A stretch of DNA of 64,000 nt. Source: Flavobacterium sp. Its GTDB lineage: Bacteria > Bacteroidota > Bacteroidia > Flavobacteriales > Flavobacteriaceae. Below the pieces are notes generated by a model, which searched no databases, was not told the origin of the DNA, and worked only from the letters and a program-made list of their open reading frames with translations. This document shows positions 31,779 to 40,871 of the stretch, in pieces. The translations under genes and the position numbers were made by a program. The DNA is taken from assembly GCF_035195345.1 (NCBI RefSeq), contig NZ_CP136574.1, forward strand, positions 1,479,871 to 1,543,870, in the 5' to 3' direction. The first letter of the stretch is position 1, and every line of letters begins with the position of its first letter.

Positions 31779-34238
31779 CTATTTCTCGTTTGAATTTTGT
31801 TCTTCAATATCTTCTTCTTCAAATTCGTTTGATTCAATTTTATCTATTTCGCCAACTTCTTCATCGCTTAAGATATTTATGGTTGGCTCTACAAATTCTT
31901 GCTGATTTGCTAATGTTTTATTCAGTGTTAAAACCAATGATGGCAACAATACTAAATTAGATAACATTCCAAACAATAACGTTATGGAAACCAATCCGCC
32001 TAAAGCAATTGTTCCTCCAAAACTAGATAACATAAATACAGAGAATCCAGAAAATAGAACTACTGAAGTGTAAAACATACTCAATCCTGATTCATTGATA
32101 GTAGCAAAAACAGATTTTTTGATTTTCCAATTGTTTCGAGTTAACGATTGGCGATATTCTGCTAAAAAACGAATGGTGTCATCTACAGAAAGTCCGAATG
32201 CAATTCCAAAGACTAAAATTGTTGAAGGTTTCAACGGAATATTAAAATAACCCATAATTCCTGCTGTCATCAATAATGGTAATAAGTTAGGCACTAAGGC
32301 TACAATAATCATTTTTATTGAACGGAACATAAAGGCAATCAATAACGCTGTTATGAATACCGAAAGCAATAATGATTGTAATAAATTATCTAGCAAATAT
32401 TTAGTTCCTTTTTGAAACACAACTGCTTTACCTGTTATTGAAACTTCATATCTTTCTTTAGGAAAAAGTTCATCAATTTTTTCTTGTAATTTAGATTCAA
32501 TTACATCTAAATTATTAATTCCATCGTCTTTTATAAAAGTGGTAATTCGAGTATATTGACCCGTTTCATCCACATAACTTTTCATAATATTGTCTTTACT
32601 GTTTTTTACCGAATTTTTCGCAAACGATAAGATGAATGCTTGCTCTTGTGAAGAGGGCAATTCATAATAGTCAGGATTATTATTGTAATATGCTTGTTTA
32701 GAGTATTTTACTAAATTAACAATGGAAATAGGTTTTGACAATTCAGGAATAGAATCTATAGTTTCCTGAAGCTCATCCATTCTTTTTAAAGTGGTTAGTT
32801 TCATGACACCTTTTTTCTTTTTGGTATCAATCATAATTTCAATAGGCATTACACCATCAAACTCTTTTTCAAAAAACACAATATCATCATAAAAAGCAGC
32901 TTTTTTAGGCATGTCTTCTATCAAGCTTCCAGATATTTTCATTTTGAAAATTCCAAAAATTCCAGTTGCCAATAACGAAAATGCTACTATGTAAACAATT
33001 ATTCTTTTACTTTTAATTGTTTTTTGAATCCAGTTTAAAAAACTTACAGCATAACTTCTTTCTAAATGATCTAAATGACGTTCTTTTGGAATTGACATAT
33101 AGCTGTAAGCCACAGGAATAACAAAAAGACATAAGAAAAACAATGCGATAATATTAATGGAAGTAACTACTCCAAATTCTTTAAGTAATTCATTATTGGT
33201 TACAATAAACGTAGCAAATCCAAAAGAAGTTGTAAGATTTGTAATCAATGTTGGAGTGCCTACTTTTGTAATTACACGCACTAAAGCTTTGGCTTGATTG
33301 CCATGAATTCTACATTCTTGATGGTATTTATTTGTAAGGAAAATACAGTTTGGAATTCCAATAACAATCATTAATGTTGGCACTAAAGCAGTAAGAACAG
33401 TAATCTCATAGCGCAATAAGCCTAAAAACCCAAAAGACCACATTACACCCACAACCACAATACACATTGAAATTAAAGTGGTTCTGAATGATCGGAAAAA
33501 GAAAAAGAAAATCAAAGAGGTTATTCCAAGTGCAGCGCCGATAAACAAGCTGATTTCACTAATAATATATTCCGAATTCAAAGAACGGATATAAGGCATT
33601 CCTGAAACGTGTAAATCAACTTTTGTTTCGTTTTCAAAAGTTTCAATAGCTGGAATAATTTTTTGTAGAACTAGATTTTTACGTTCAGGGGTATTGACAA
33701 TTTTTTTATCTAGATATATCGCCGAACGTATAATCCCTGATTTATTATACAACAAACCTTCATAAAAAGGCATTTGAGTAAGTAATTCTTTCTGTCTTTC
33801 TTTTAAATAAGCGGCATCCGGTGTTTTTGAAGGATCAAGTAATGAAGTTAATTCAAAAGTAGATAAGCTATCGTTTTTTTGTAATCTTTTTAAATCATTT
33901 AAGGAAATAATTACATCAACTTCTTTGTTTTGCTTTAACTGAAGCATTAATTTTTCCCATGAAGCGTATATTTTTGGAGAAAAAATCAGGCTGTCTTGAA
34001 TTCCTATAACAATTAGATTTCCTTCTTCTCCAAATTTTTCTAAAAACGAATTGTATTCTATATTAGCTTTTTCAGAAGCTGGCAATAAATTAGCTTCAGT
34101 GTTAGTAAACTTTATGTACTTCCATTGAGAAGCCATAAAAAGGGTAAAAAGGGCAACTAAAACTAATAATCCTATTTTATTTCTTAAAATTCTACTGGCA
34201 ATATAATCCCAAAAACTAGTGCTTAACCACTTTAACAT
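31779..34238 (-). CDS. RND superfamily (MMPL/patched-like) membrane transporter
   Basis: An 819-residue inner-membrane protein with two repeated halves, each one membrane span, a large periplasmic loop and a bundle of five more spans. Sterol-sensing/MMPL-like segments are visible (IYKDLALGAALG-like region ISLFIGAALGITSLIFFFFFRSF, PTLMIVIGIPNCIFLTNKYHQE and, in the second half, ILVFGIAFGLSVDDTIRFLAEYRQSL with GLSVDD as the proton-relay segment). The C-terminus is a long acidic tail. It stands alone with its own -7 box, without membrane-fusion or outer-membrane partners, which is usual for the MMPL type. Substrate unknown, possibly a lipid or hopanoid-like molecule. Confidence 0.82.
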   Translation of the reverse strand: MLKWLSTSFWDYIASRILRNKIGLLVLVALFTLFMASQWKYIKFTNTEANLLPASEKANIEYNSFLEKFGEEGNLIVIGIQDSLIFSPKIYASWEKLMLQLKQNKEVDVIISLNDLKRLQKNDSLSTFELTSLLDPSKTPDAAYLKERQKELLTQMPFYEGLLYNKSGIIRSAIYLDKKIVNTPERKNLVLQKIIPAIETFENETKVDLHVSGMPYIRSLNSEYIISEISLFIGAALGITSLIFFFFFRSFRTTLISMCIVVVGVMWSFGFLGLLRYEITVLTALVPTLMIVIGIPNCIFLTNKYHQECRIHGNQAKALVRVITKVGTPTLITNLTTSFGFATFIVTNNELLKEFGVVTSINIIALFFLCLFVIPVAYSYMSIPKERHLDHLERSYAVSFLNWIQKTIKSKRIIVYIVAFSLLATGIFGIFKMKISGSLIEDMPKKAAFYDDIVFFEKEFDGVMPIEIMIDTKKKKGVMKLTTLKRMDELQETIDSIPELSKPISIVNLVKYSKQAYYNNNPDYYELPSSQEQAFILSFAKNSVKNSKDNIMKSYVDETGQYTRITTFIKDDGINNLDVIESKLQEKIDELFPKERYEVSITGKAVVFQKGTKYLLDNLLQSLLLSVFITALLIAFMFRSIKMIIVALVPNLLPLLMTAGIMGYFNIPLKPSTILVFGIAFGLSVDDTIRFLAEYRQSLTRNNWKIKKSVFATINESGLSMFYTSVVLFSGFSVFMLSSFGGTIALGGLVSITLLFGMLSNLVLLPSLVLTLNKTLANQQEFVEPTINILSDEEVGEIDKIESNEFEEEDIEEQNSNEK

Positions 34239-34256
34239 CTCTCAAAAATTAGGCTG

Positions 34257-34264
34257 CAAAGGTA
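34257..34264 (-). promoter_or_regulatory. -7 box for the RND/MMPL gene
   Basis: TACCTTTG followed by GCAGCC on the minus strand, exact TAnnTTTG match, 19 bp before the start codon. Confidence 0.5.
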
Positions 34265-34313
34265 TGTATTTTTGCTTAATTTATTGGTTTAGAGTGTAAG
34301 ATTTAAGTTAATT

Positions 34314-36797
34314 TTAAAAGCCTAAATCCAAATAATAAGAAACTTTAATAGCAATATTATCATCAAAGTTAGGTAATTGATTTGGTCCATATCTGTAAAA
34401 TGCCACTAAACCAAAACCTTTGAAAATTTTATTACACTCTACACCACTTTCAAAAAAGCCTTGTTCCATAGTTTTGTAACTGATACCTATGTGTTGATTG
34501 TTTTGATTGTTAGAACCAATAGCCATTCGAGTAACGACAGTAAATTCTGGGTTTATTTTATAGCCTAAACGGATTTTGTTAAACGTATGTTTTAATTGTA
34601 ATGATGCATATTTGTTTGAGAAAAATTCGTTGAAATACATGGTTTCAAAACTATTTTTACCTGCAAAAGTAATACGTTGTAAAATGGCGTCTCTGTTCAA
34701 ATTATTAGGAACAATGCTGTATAAATGGGTTATTGGAACATCGCCAAATGCAATTCCCGTTTGTAGTAAAACCGAACTTTTTTGACCTGATAAATATGGC
34801 AATTCATAATACGTTTTAAAATCAATTTTAGAATAAGTAAAATCATTTTCTAAAACACCAGGAATAGTTTGTGTGTATTGAAGTGAGAATTTTGGATGTC
34901 TTTTTTCGTATTCGATTTTTCCCATTGGTGTTTGCATATAGTTGCTAAATGGATTCCATTGAAAGGCTAACTGTACTGCAGTAATATTGTAATTTGTGTA
35001 TGATTTCCCATCATTAATAAAAGTGTAATCAAACAGCGGTTGAATTTGATTGTGAGAAAGTCCTAAATAACTTGAAGTTTTAGGTATTAATTTACTTTCT
35101 AGAAATACCGAACTCATTTTATTGTTGTAAAATGTAGAAATATTAATAGGCCTAGGATCGTAAATTTTAAATCTTCTGGAGTCTGTCACAAAATTGGTTT
35201 GCGCAATCTCACTGATGTCATCAATATAAGATGCACTTACCCATGTTTCTGTCTTTTTATGGGCTAAATAGGAAGGAGTAATTCCGTACTTTATTTCATC
35301 ATCTTTAAAGCCATAAGCACCATAAAAAGCTATTTTATAGTTTTCTGATAATTTTGTATTTGTTACCGCTCCTATTCCTAGTCTAAATCCTTCAAAATTG
35401 TTATATTTTACAATACTTCGCAGATCTAAATCAAAAATTGAAACTGGAAAATAGCCGTTGATTATTTTTCTTCCTAAAAGTACTTTGTGCTCAATTCTCT
35501 CGGAAAGCGATAAGCTGTCGATTGAAGTATAAGTTCTAAGTTTTCTACTGTCGAGTGTGTCTTTTTTGAAGGCGTTCCAATAATCGTTTTCTTGTTTTAA
35601 ACTGGATTGAGGAACATCAATTTTTACTCTAGGTCTAGAAATGGTAATAGGTTTATTGATTTCAATTTCAAATGGAGTAGATTCTATTGAAATATAGGCT
35701 TGGTCGGTAGCATTTTTACTTTCGGTTAAATCTAAATCCGAACTAAATTTTATAGTTCCACCTAAAATTTTAATGTCTTCCTGATTGTTTCCTTTAGAAA
35801 CTTTGAATTTTCTGTTTTTTGGAAACCAAATATCAAACTCTTTTCTATAGTCAAAAGTATATGTTGCATTGATGTTTACAACGCCATATATTCTAAAATA
35901 AGCTTTACAAATCGCGAAATTAACAGCATCTATATGTAATAATCCTCTTAAACGATTTGTATTTAGCTTTTTTGGTTCAAAATAAATTCTATAGGCACTT
36001 CTACCATCAATATTAACGGTGTCAATTAATTTATAATTGTACAATTTTCGTCCAAAGTTTGATATTGGATTTTGAACAGGAATTTCTAAAATTTCAAATG
36101 GGTTTTCATAAACCGAATAAGAAATTAACTTAAGGCCAAGGTATTCATAAACAGGTTGCTCAAAACCAGCCATTCTTGTGGCTAAAATGGTTTCTTTATT
36201 TTGAAATTGATTGTGCTGAATTAAATTAACTTTTTCTGTTTGATACAAATGTTGTTTTTCAGAAAACTTTTTGAACTTATAATTCGTAGAATCTAATTTC
36301 ATTAAAGGCTTTCTTAAAAAACGTTTTTTGTAAGTAGTGTCAATTTTTGAAGAAATGCTATCAGGATTTGCAGTTACTTGCAGGTATTCATAGTTTTTAT
36401 ATTGAAAACTTGAAAGTCCTTTCTCAGGATCATTTAATTTTCTGTTTTCAATTACTTTTTTTATTATTTGATTGACACTGTTTTCAGTATAAATTTCTGC
36501 TTTTTTTTCGTTTAAGTCATTTACAAGCTTGATTGTAATGCTTAAAACTTTAGGTTCTGGATAAATTATTTTTTCATAGTAGCCTTTAAAATTGACTTTT
36601 ATGGGAAGTTTATAGTCTTTAATTTCAACTGAAAATTTTCCTTCCCAGTCGGCATTAAATTTAGTGTTGTTGTATGTGATTGCTGCAAAAGCTATAGGCA
36701 CTTTTGAATCAAAGTCGATAATTTGTCCTTTAATTTTGGTTTGTGCCACAAAAATGTTGGTAATGAATAAGCACAACAAAAGCCAAAAATATTTCAT
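34314..36797 (-). CDS. DUF5686 family outer-membrane protein with carboxypeptidase-like domain
   Basis: An 827-residue exported protein. The start is ATG 36797, which gives the signal peptide MKYFWLLLCLFITNIFVAQ. Then comes a CarboxypepD_reg-like domain (IKGQIIDFDSKVPIAFAAITYNNTKFNADWEGKFSV), a central region with SSFQYKNYEYLQVTANPDS, and a C-terminal beta-barrel ending in KVSYYLDLGF. This is the DUF5686 architecture, widespread in Bacteroidota, of unknown function and thought to sit in the outer membrane. Monocistronic, with the frr terminator behind its start. Confidence 0.82.
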   Translation of the reverse strand: MKYFWLLLCLFITNIFVAQTKIKGQIIDFDSKVPIAFAAITYNNTKFNADWEGKFSVEIKDYKLPIKVNFKGYYEKIIYPEPKVLSITIKLVNDLNEKKAEIYTENSVNQIIKKVIENRKLNDPEKGLSSFQYKNYEYLQVTANPDSISSKIDTTYKKRFLRKPLMKLDSTNYKFKKFSEKQHLYQTEKVNLIQHNQFQNKETILATRMAGFEQPVYEYLGLKLISYSVYENPFEILEIPVQNPISNFGRKLYNYKLIDTVNIDGRSAYRIYFEPKKLNTNRLRGLLHIDAVNFAICKAYFRIYGVVNINATYTFDYRKEFDIWFPKNRKFKVSKGNNQEDIKILGGTIKFSSDLDLTESKNATDQAYISIESTPFEIEINKPITISRPRVKIDVPQSSLKQENDYWNAFKKDTLDSRKLRTYTSIDSLSLSERIEHKVLLGRKIINGYFPVSIFDLDLRSIVKYNNFEGFRLGIGAVTNTKLSENYKIAFYGAYGFKDDEIKYGITPSYLAHKKTETWVSASYIDDISEIAQTNFVTDSRRFKIYDPRPINISTFYNNKMSSVFLESKLIPKTSSYLGLSHNQIQPLFDYTFINDGKSYTNYNITAVQLAFQWNPFSNYMQTPMGKIEYEKRHPKFSLQYTQTIPGVLENDFTYSKIDFKTYYELPYLSGQKSSVLLQTGIAFGDVPITHLYSIVPNNLNRDAILQRITFAGKNSFETMYFNEFFSNKYASLQLKHTFNKIRLGYKINPEFTVVTRMAIGSNNQNNQHIGISYKTMEQGFFESGVECNKIFKGFGLVAFYRYGPNQLPNFDDNIAIKVSYYLDLGF

Positions 36798-36829
36798 GAA
36801 GCGATGGATTTTATACAAATATATTCAAA

Positions 36830-36859
36830 ATAAAAAATCCCGAGTGTTAATCGGGATTT
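36830..36859 (-). terminator. Rho-independent terminator of the pyrH-frr operon
   Basis: AAATCCCGA (36835-36843) pairs with TCGGGATTT (36851-36859); on the minus strand it is followed by a T run. It lies six bases past the frr stop. Confidence 0.9.
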
Positions 36860-36864
36860 AAAAT

Positions 36865-37428
36865 TTATACTTTCATGATTTCGGCTTCTTTTACTGCCAA
36901 AACTTCTTCGATTTTCTTGATAAAAGAATCTGTTAATTTTTGAACATCTTCTTCTGCTTTCTTGCAAATATCTTCAGCAGTTCCGTTTTTTTCTTCTTTC
37001 TTGATGTCGGTATTAGCATCTTTTCTGTGATTTCTAATCCCAATTTTTGCTTCTTCCGCTTCGTGTTTAGCTTGTTTAACTAAATCACGTCTTCTTTCTT
37101 CCGTTAAGGCAGGAATATTAATGATAATGTTATCACCATTATTCATTGGGTTTAACCCTAAATTAGCAATCATAATTGCTTTTTCAATAGGATGCAACAT
37201 GTTTTTTTCCCAAGGCGTAACCGTTAAAGTTCTTGCATCAGCAGCATTAATATTTGCAACTTGAGATAATGGTGTTTGAGAGCCGTAATAGTCAACAAAA
37301 ACTCCACCTAACATTTGAGGAGTTGCTTTACCCGCTCTAATATTTAAAAGTTCTTTTTCTAAATGCGCAACAGAACCAATCATAGCTTCTTTTGCACTGT
37401 CTAAAATAAAATTAATTTCTTCTGTCAT
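36865..37428 (-). CDS. frr: Ribosome recycling factor
   Basis: Splits post-termination ribosomes together with EF-G. The 187-residue product shows the RRF signatures LEKELLNIRAGKATPQMLGGVFVDYYGSQTPLSQVANI, DARTLTVTPWEKNMLHPIEKAIMIANLGLNP and LTEERRRDLVKQAKHEAEEAKIGIRNHRKDAN. It starts 47 bp after pyrH, the classic pyrH-frr pair, and ends in a terminator. Confident. Confidence 0.97.
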   Translation of the reverse strand: MTEEINFILDSAKEAMIGSVAHLEKELLNIRAGKATPQMLGGVFVDYYGSQTPLSQVANINAADARTLTVTPWEKNMLHPIEKAIMIANLGLNPMNNGDNIIINIPALTEERRRDLVKQAKHEAEEAKIGIRNHRKDANTDIKKEEKNGTAEDICKKAEEDVQKLTDSFIKKIEEVLAVKEAEIMKV

Positions 37429-37474
37429 TGTATTAATTTTTTAAATTCTTCAAATTCAATTTTCGAATTCTAAA

Positions 37475-38182
37475 TTATATGGTAACTGTTGTTCCAATTG
37501 TTTGCCCTTCACATACTTTTAATAAATTACCATCTTTATTCATATCAAATACTATAATTGGTAATTTATTTTCTTGACTCAATGTAAAAGCGGTTGTATC
37601 CATTACATTTAATCCTTTAGCTAATACATCTTCAAACGAAATAAAGTCGAATTTAACAGCATCCGCATTTTTTTCTGGGTCAGAAGTGTATACTCCATCC
37701 ACACGAGTTCCTTTTAAAATTACATCAGCACCTACTTCAATTCCTCTAAGAACCGCAGCAGTATCCGTTGTAAAGTATGGGTTTCCTGTACCAGCTCCAA
37801 AAATTACAATTCTTCCTTTTTCTAAATGGCGTGTTGCTCTTCTTTTAATGTAAGGTTCAGCAATTGCTTCAATTTTTAAGGCAGTTTGTAAGCGAGTTTG
37901 CATACCTGCTTCTTCTAAAGCACCTTGAAGTGCCATTCCATTAATAACGGTTGCTAGCATCCCCATGTAATCTCCTTGCACTCGGTCCATTCCGTTACTT
38001 GCACCAGCTACACCTCTAAAAATGTTTCCACCCCCAATAACGATAGCAATTTCTACACCTTTATCGTGAATTTGTTTTATTTCGGCAGCATATTCGGCTA
38101 AACGTTGTGGGTCAATACCATATTGTCTATCACCCATTAAAGCTTCACCGCTTAATTTTAGAAGAATTCTTTTGTACTTCAT
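37475..38182 (-). CDS. pyrH: UMP kinase
   Basis: Phosphorylates UMP to UDP in pyrimidine synthesis. The 235-residue hexameric-type kinase shows KRILLKLSGEALMGD, the substrate segment AIVIGGGNIFRG, DYMGMLATVINGMAL, FGAGTGNPYFTTDTAAVLR and VDGVYTSDPEKNADA. First gene of the pyrH-frr operon; a TATATTTG -7 box lies 24 bp upstream. Confident. Confidence 0.97.
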   Translation of the reverse strand: MKYKRILLKLSGEALMGDRQYGIDPQRLAEYAAEIKQIHDKGVEIAIVIGGGNIFRGVAGASNGMDRVQGDYMGMLATVINGMALQGALEEAGMQTRLQTALKIEAIAEPYIKRRATRHLEKGRIVIFGAGTGNPYFTTDTAAVLRGIEVGADVILKGTRVDGVYTSDPEKNADAVKFDFISFEDVLAKGLNVMDTTAFTLSQENKLPIIVFDMNKDGNLLKVCEGQTIGTTVTI

Positions 38183-38205
38183 CGTGTGTTGAATTATTTG
38201 TGGTG

Positions 38206-38213
38206 CAAATATA
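38206..38213 (-). promoter_or_regulatory. -7 box for pyrH-frr
   Basis: TATATTTG followed by GCACCAC on the minus strand, exact TAnnTTTG match, 24 bp before the pyrH start. Confidence 0.55.
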
Positions 38214-38250
38214 GTTAAATAGCTTTTTTTAAGAAAAAATGTTTTAACAT

Positions 38251-39030
38251 TTATGTTGCTAAATTTTCAAATGATTTTTTTGCTTCGTGATATCCAATTT
38301 TAAAAATCAAATCCATTTTTGTTTTACTGGTTTCAAAAGTACTGTAATTAGCTAGTTCTTTAGGCTCTATTACTAAATCACATAGATTAAATTTTTGATA
38401 ACTATTATTTGCCGACAACAAATCAAAAGCTCTACTGGTAACTGATTTTATGGATTTTAAATCTTTATTTTCAATATTTTGAATAGGACTAACATAAACG
38501 CCTAATAAAAAATCGCATTTTCCTTGTAAAACATCCGTTGGGAAATGATTTAAAATACCACCATCGCTGAATAAACAATTATTGATTTCATATGGAGAAA
38601 TAACACCTGGAAAGGACGATGATGCTAAAATTGCATCAGCTACTTTAGTATCTGAATTAAAAATTGTTAGTTTTCCTTTCACTAAATCGGTTGCAGTTAT
38701 ATACATTGGAATTTTCAGTTCACCAATCGTTGTTTCTCCAAAAACATCAACGAAATAATTTTTAAACGATTCCGAATCTACAATTCCCGCTTTTTTAAAG
38801 GTAAAATGTTTCCAATGAAAAAAGTAAATGGATTTGAAGAATTCTAATATTTCTTTAGGCGTTTTTCCAAAAGCAAACAATCCTCCCACAATGGAACCTG
38901 CACTTGTTCCTGCAATACACGTTGGTTCAATTCCCTGTTCTGTCAAATATTGTAAAGCGCCAGCATGAGCAATTCCTTTAGAACCTCCACCAGACAATAC
39001 AATTCCTATAGATTTAGATGTTAAATTCAT
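38251..39030 (-). CDS. Patatin-like phospholipase (RssA-like)
   Basis: A 259-residue cytosolic or membrane-associated serine lipase of the patatin family. The oxyanion-hole motif LSGGGSKGIAHAGAL, the nucleophile elbow GTSAGS (Ser43) and the catalytic Asp in FSDGGILNHFP are all present, so it should be active. It is at the short, RssA-like end of the family. The start is set at ATG 39030 (MNLTSKSIGIVLSGGG); an ATG three codons upstream is equally possible. Divergent from a thioredoxin-family gene, with the two -7 boxes only four bases apart. Confidence 0.88.
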   Translation of the reverse strand: MNLTSKSIGIVLSGGGSKGIAHAGALQYLTEQGIEPTCIAGTSAGSIVGGLFAFGKTPKEILEFFKSIYFFHWKHFTFKKAGIVDSESFKNYFVDVFGETTIGELKIPMYITATDLVKGKLTIFNSDTKVADAILASSSFPGVISPYEINNCLFSDGGILNHFPTDVLQGKCDFLLGVYVSPIQNIENKDLKSIKSVTSRAFDLLSANNSYQKFNLCDLVIEPKELANYSTFETSKTKMDLIFKIGYHEAKKSFENLAT

Positions 39031-39056
39031 GTGTAACATTTCTTACATATAATTAT

Positions 39057-39064
39057 CAAAATTA
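39057..39064 (-). promoter_or_regulatory. -7 box for the patatin gene
   Basis: TAATTTTG on the minus strand, exact TAnnTTTG match, 26 bp before the patatin start. Its divergent partner box starts at 39069. Confidence 0.5.
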
Positions 39065-39068
39065 GGCT

Positions 39069-39076
39069 TAAATTTG
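39069..39076 (+). promoter_or_regulatory. -7 box for the thioredoxin-family gene
   Basis: TAAATTTG, exact TAnnTTTG match, 18 bp before the start at 39095. It lies four bases from the divergent patatin -7 box, so the two promoters cannot be occupied together. Confidence 0.5.
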
Positions 39077-39094
39077 TCAAATAAAGTTAAGTAG

Positions 39095-39700
39095 ATGATA
39101 AAAGCTATAAATGAAGCATTGGAAAATGGTTTTTCTTATGCCAATTACAGAAAAAAAGTTACAAGTTTAATTGCCGAAGGTCAATCTACAGGTCACACAC
39201 AATCACCCGATTTGTTGCATTATTCTGAATTAAACGAAACTAGAATGAATCGTTTAGAAAAAACCATTTCAATTTCAGAAGAGGTAAAAGCTAAATTACA
39301 AAATTTAGATAAAAAGTATATTTGGTTAGTTTTAGCTGAGGGTTGGTGTGGTGATGCGGCTCAAATAGTTCCAGTAATTCATAAAATGGCTGAAGCGACG
39401 GATAAAGTAGAATTAAAAATTGCTTTACGCGATGATAATGATACATTAATGCAACACTTTTTAACGAACGGCGGGAAAGCTATTCCGAAATTAATTATTT
39501 TAGATGCAGCAGCTTTGGAAGTAGTTGCCGATTGGGGACCAAGACCTCAAGGTGCGAAACAATTGATTTTAGACTACAAAGCAACACATGGAGTAGTGGA
39601 TGAAACTGCTAAAATTGAATTGCAAAAATGGTATTTACACGATAAAGGAATTTCGATTCAGAATGAAATTGTGGAAATGCATGTGAATATCTTAGCGTAA
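39095..39700 (+). CDS. Thioredoxin family protein with single active-site Cys
   Basis: A 201-residue cytosolic protein with a thioredoxin fold. The active-site region reads LAEGWCGDAAQIVPVIHKMAE, so only the first Cys of the usual CxxC remains (WCGDA). Downstream segments KVELKIALRDDNDTLMQHFLTNGGKAIPKLIIL hold the cis-Pro loop. This form (EGWCGDxAQ) is a known Bacteroidota branch of the family; a normal dithiol reaction is not possible with one Cys, so a monothiol or non-redox role is likely. Its last nine bases overlap the convergent NlpC/P60-like gene. Confidence 0.82.
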   Translation: MIKAINEALENGFSYANYRKKVTSLIAEGQSTGHTQSPDLLHYSELNETRMNRLEKTISISEEVKAKLQNLDKKYIWLVLAEGWCGDAAQIVPVIHKMAEATDKVELKIALRDDNDTLMQHFLTNGGKAIPKLIILDAAALEVVADWGPRPQGAKQLILDYKATHGVVDETAKIELQKWYLHDKGISIQNEIVEMHVNILA

Positions 39701-40309
39701 AGTTCCAATAATCCTCAACTTATCAGAAGTGGAAATTCCACCAGGGTTGCAACCAAGTTGACCTTCTGGGATTTTCATTTTTAGTTTTTCATAATAGTCA
39801 GCCCAAACATCGAAATACGCATTAGATTTTGGCGATTTAAACGTCATTGGATACAAATCAAATAATGGTTTTTTGTAAGCAAATAAAAAGGCATCGTAAA
39901 TTAGTTCCGAACAATAATATTTTCCATTGTTGTACAAATAAGCATCATCATAAGGAACACCCACTTGTTGCAATGAAAACGTAATGGCTTCGGGAATATA
40001 TTTTTGGTATTTACGTTTCAATCTTCCTACAAACATTTCTTCCGTAGTGTAGGTTTTAAAGGTTTCGTAAGGTGTAATTTTTACCGCTTTTCCAGCAGCT
40101 TCAATCACAAATACAGAATCGTTTTTGATATACACTATTCCTAAATGGCTAAAATCTTTCCCTTGATAACCTTCTGTTACTTCGTTTATCGCTTCGCAAA
40201 GTGGTCCGCAATTCATCGATTGAAATAAAATATCGCCTGTTTTTAGTTTTACGTTTTGAGAGAAACCATAAAAAGTAAACAATAGTGAAAGAAAGATGAT
40301 TTTTTTCAT
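39692..40309 (-). CDS. YiiX/YebB-like NlpC/P60 cysteine hydrolase
   Basis: A 205-residue exported enzyme-like protein, signal peptide MKKIIFLSLLFTFYGFSQ. It belongs to the permuted NlpC/P60 group: LKTGDILFQSMNCGPLCEAI, the His motif KDFSHLGIVYI and the Cys motif GKYYCSELIYDAF supply the catalytic His and Cys. Such proteins may act on peptidoglycan or lipid amides. It begins one base upstream of the next small exported protein's stop (40311), so the truB-downstream genes likely form one transcript. The C-terminus overlaps the convergent thioredoxin-family gene by nine bases. Confidence 0.82.
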   Translation of the reverse strand: MKKIIFLSLLFTFYGFSQNVKLKTGDILFQSMNCGPLCEAINEVTEGYQGKDFSHLGIVYIKNDSVFVIEAAGKAVKITPYETFKTYTTEEMFVGRLKRKYQKYIPEAITFSLQQVGVPYDDAYLYNNGKYYCSELIYDAFLFAYKKPLFDLYPMTFKSPKSNAYFDVWADYYEKLKMKIPEGQLGCNPGGISTSDKLRIIGTLR

Positions 40310-40310
40310 T

Positions 40311-40871
40311 TTAAAAAGACACTAAAGCTATGCCAAGACTTAAGCTTCCTTGACTATTATTGTTTAATTCAAATCCATAGGAAACAACTTCAATAAAAAG
40401 TTGCATATCATCGGCTTCTAAGTTTAATTTTATTCTTTTAAAAGTTCCAGATAAGTCGCCTCTTCCAAGCGCAAATGTATGCCCTAACCCAATATCAATT
40501 CCAATTCGAGTTTCTTCGGCAATTTTTGGCATAATTCTTAGGTTTGAAAATAAGGGAGCTACTACTAATTTTTCAGAAAGTTTCATTCCAATTCCTGAAT
40601 TAGCCGTTAAGCCAAGCCATTTATTAAAATGAATACCATAACCAAAATTTGCATTGATGCCGTCTGGAACAAACCAACTGTTATTTGTTCTTCCATCGGG
40701 ATAAATTTCTCCGTGATTTTTATTTCCTTGTAACGGAACAGAAATTTCAAATTGAGTAAATGTAATTTTATTCTTTGTTGGGATAGAATCGGAATTTTCA
40801 AGGGTATATTCTACCTGTCCAAAGGACAAGCTGAAAATAAATAAAATAAAAATTAGAATTTTATATTTCAT
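40311..40871 (-). CDS. Exported protein of unknown function
   Basis: A 186-residue exported protein. The start is ATG 40871, which gives the signal peptide MKYKILIFILFIFSLSFGQ; a longer reading to 40964 would lie inside truB. The mature part has alternating strands (GYGIHFNKWLGLTANSGIGMKLSEKLVVAPLFSNLRIMP, GIDIGLGHTFALGRGDL, FIEVVSYGFELNNNSQGSLSLGIALVSF) that suggest a small outer-membrane beta-barrel. I recognise no named family. It overlaps the truB end by 11 bases and precedes the NlpC/P60-like gene by one base, so it belongs to this transcript. Confidence 0.62.
   Translation of the reverse strand: MKYKILIFILFIFSLSFGQVEYTLENSDSIPTKNKITFTQFEISVPLQGNKNHGEIYPDGRTNNSWFVPDGINANFGYGIHFNKWLGLTANSGIGMKLSEKLVVAPLFSNLRIMPKIAEETRIGIDIGLGHTFALGRGDLSGTFKRIKLNLEADDMQLFIEVVSYGFELNNNSQGSLSLGIALVSF

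Noticed and set aside
37438..37475. Heptamer array in the pyrH-frr gap
   Set aside because: ATTC words occur but at 9 and 13 nt; no regular period.
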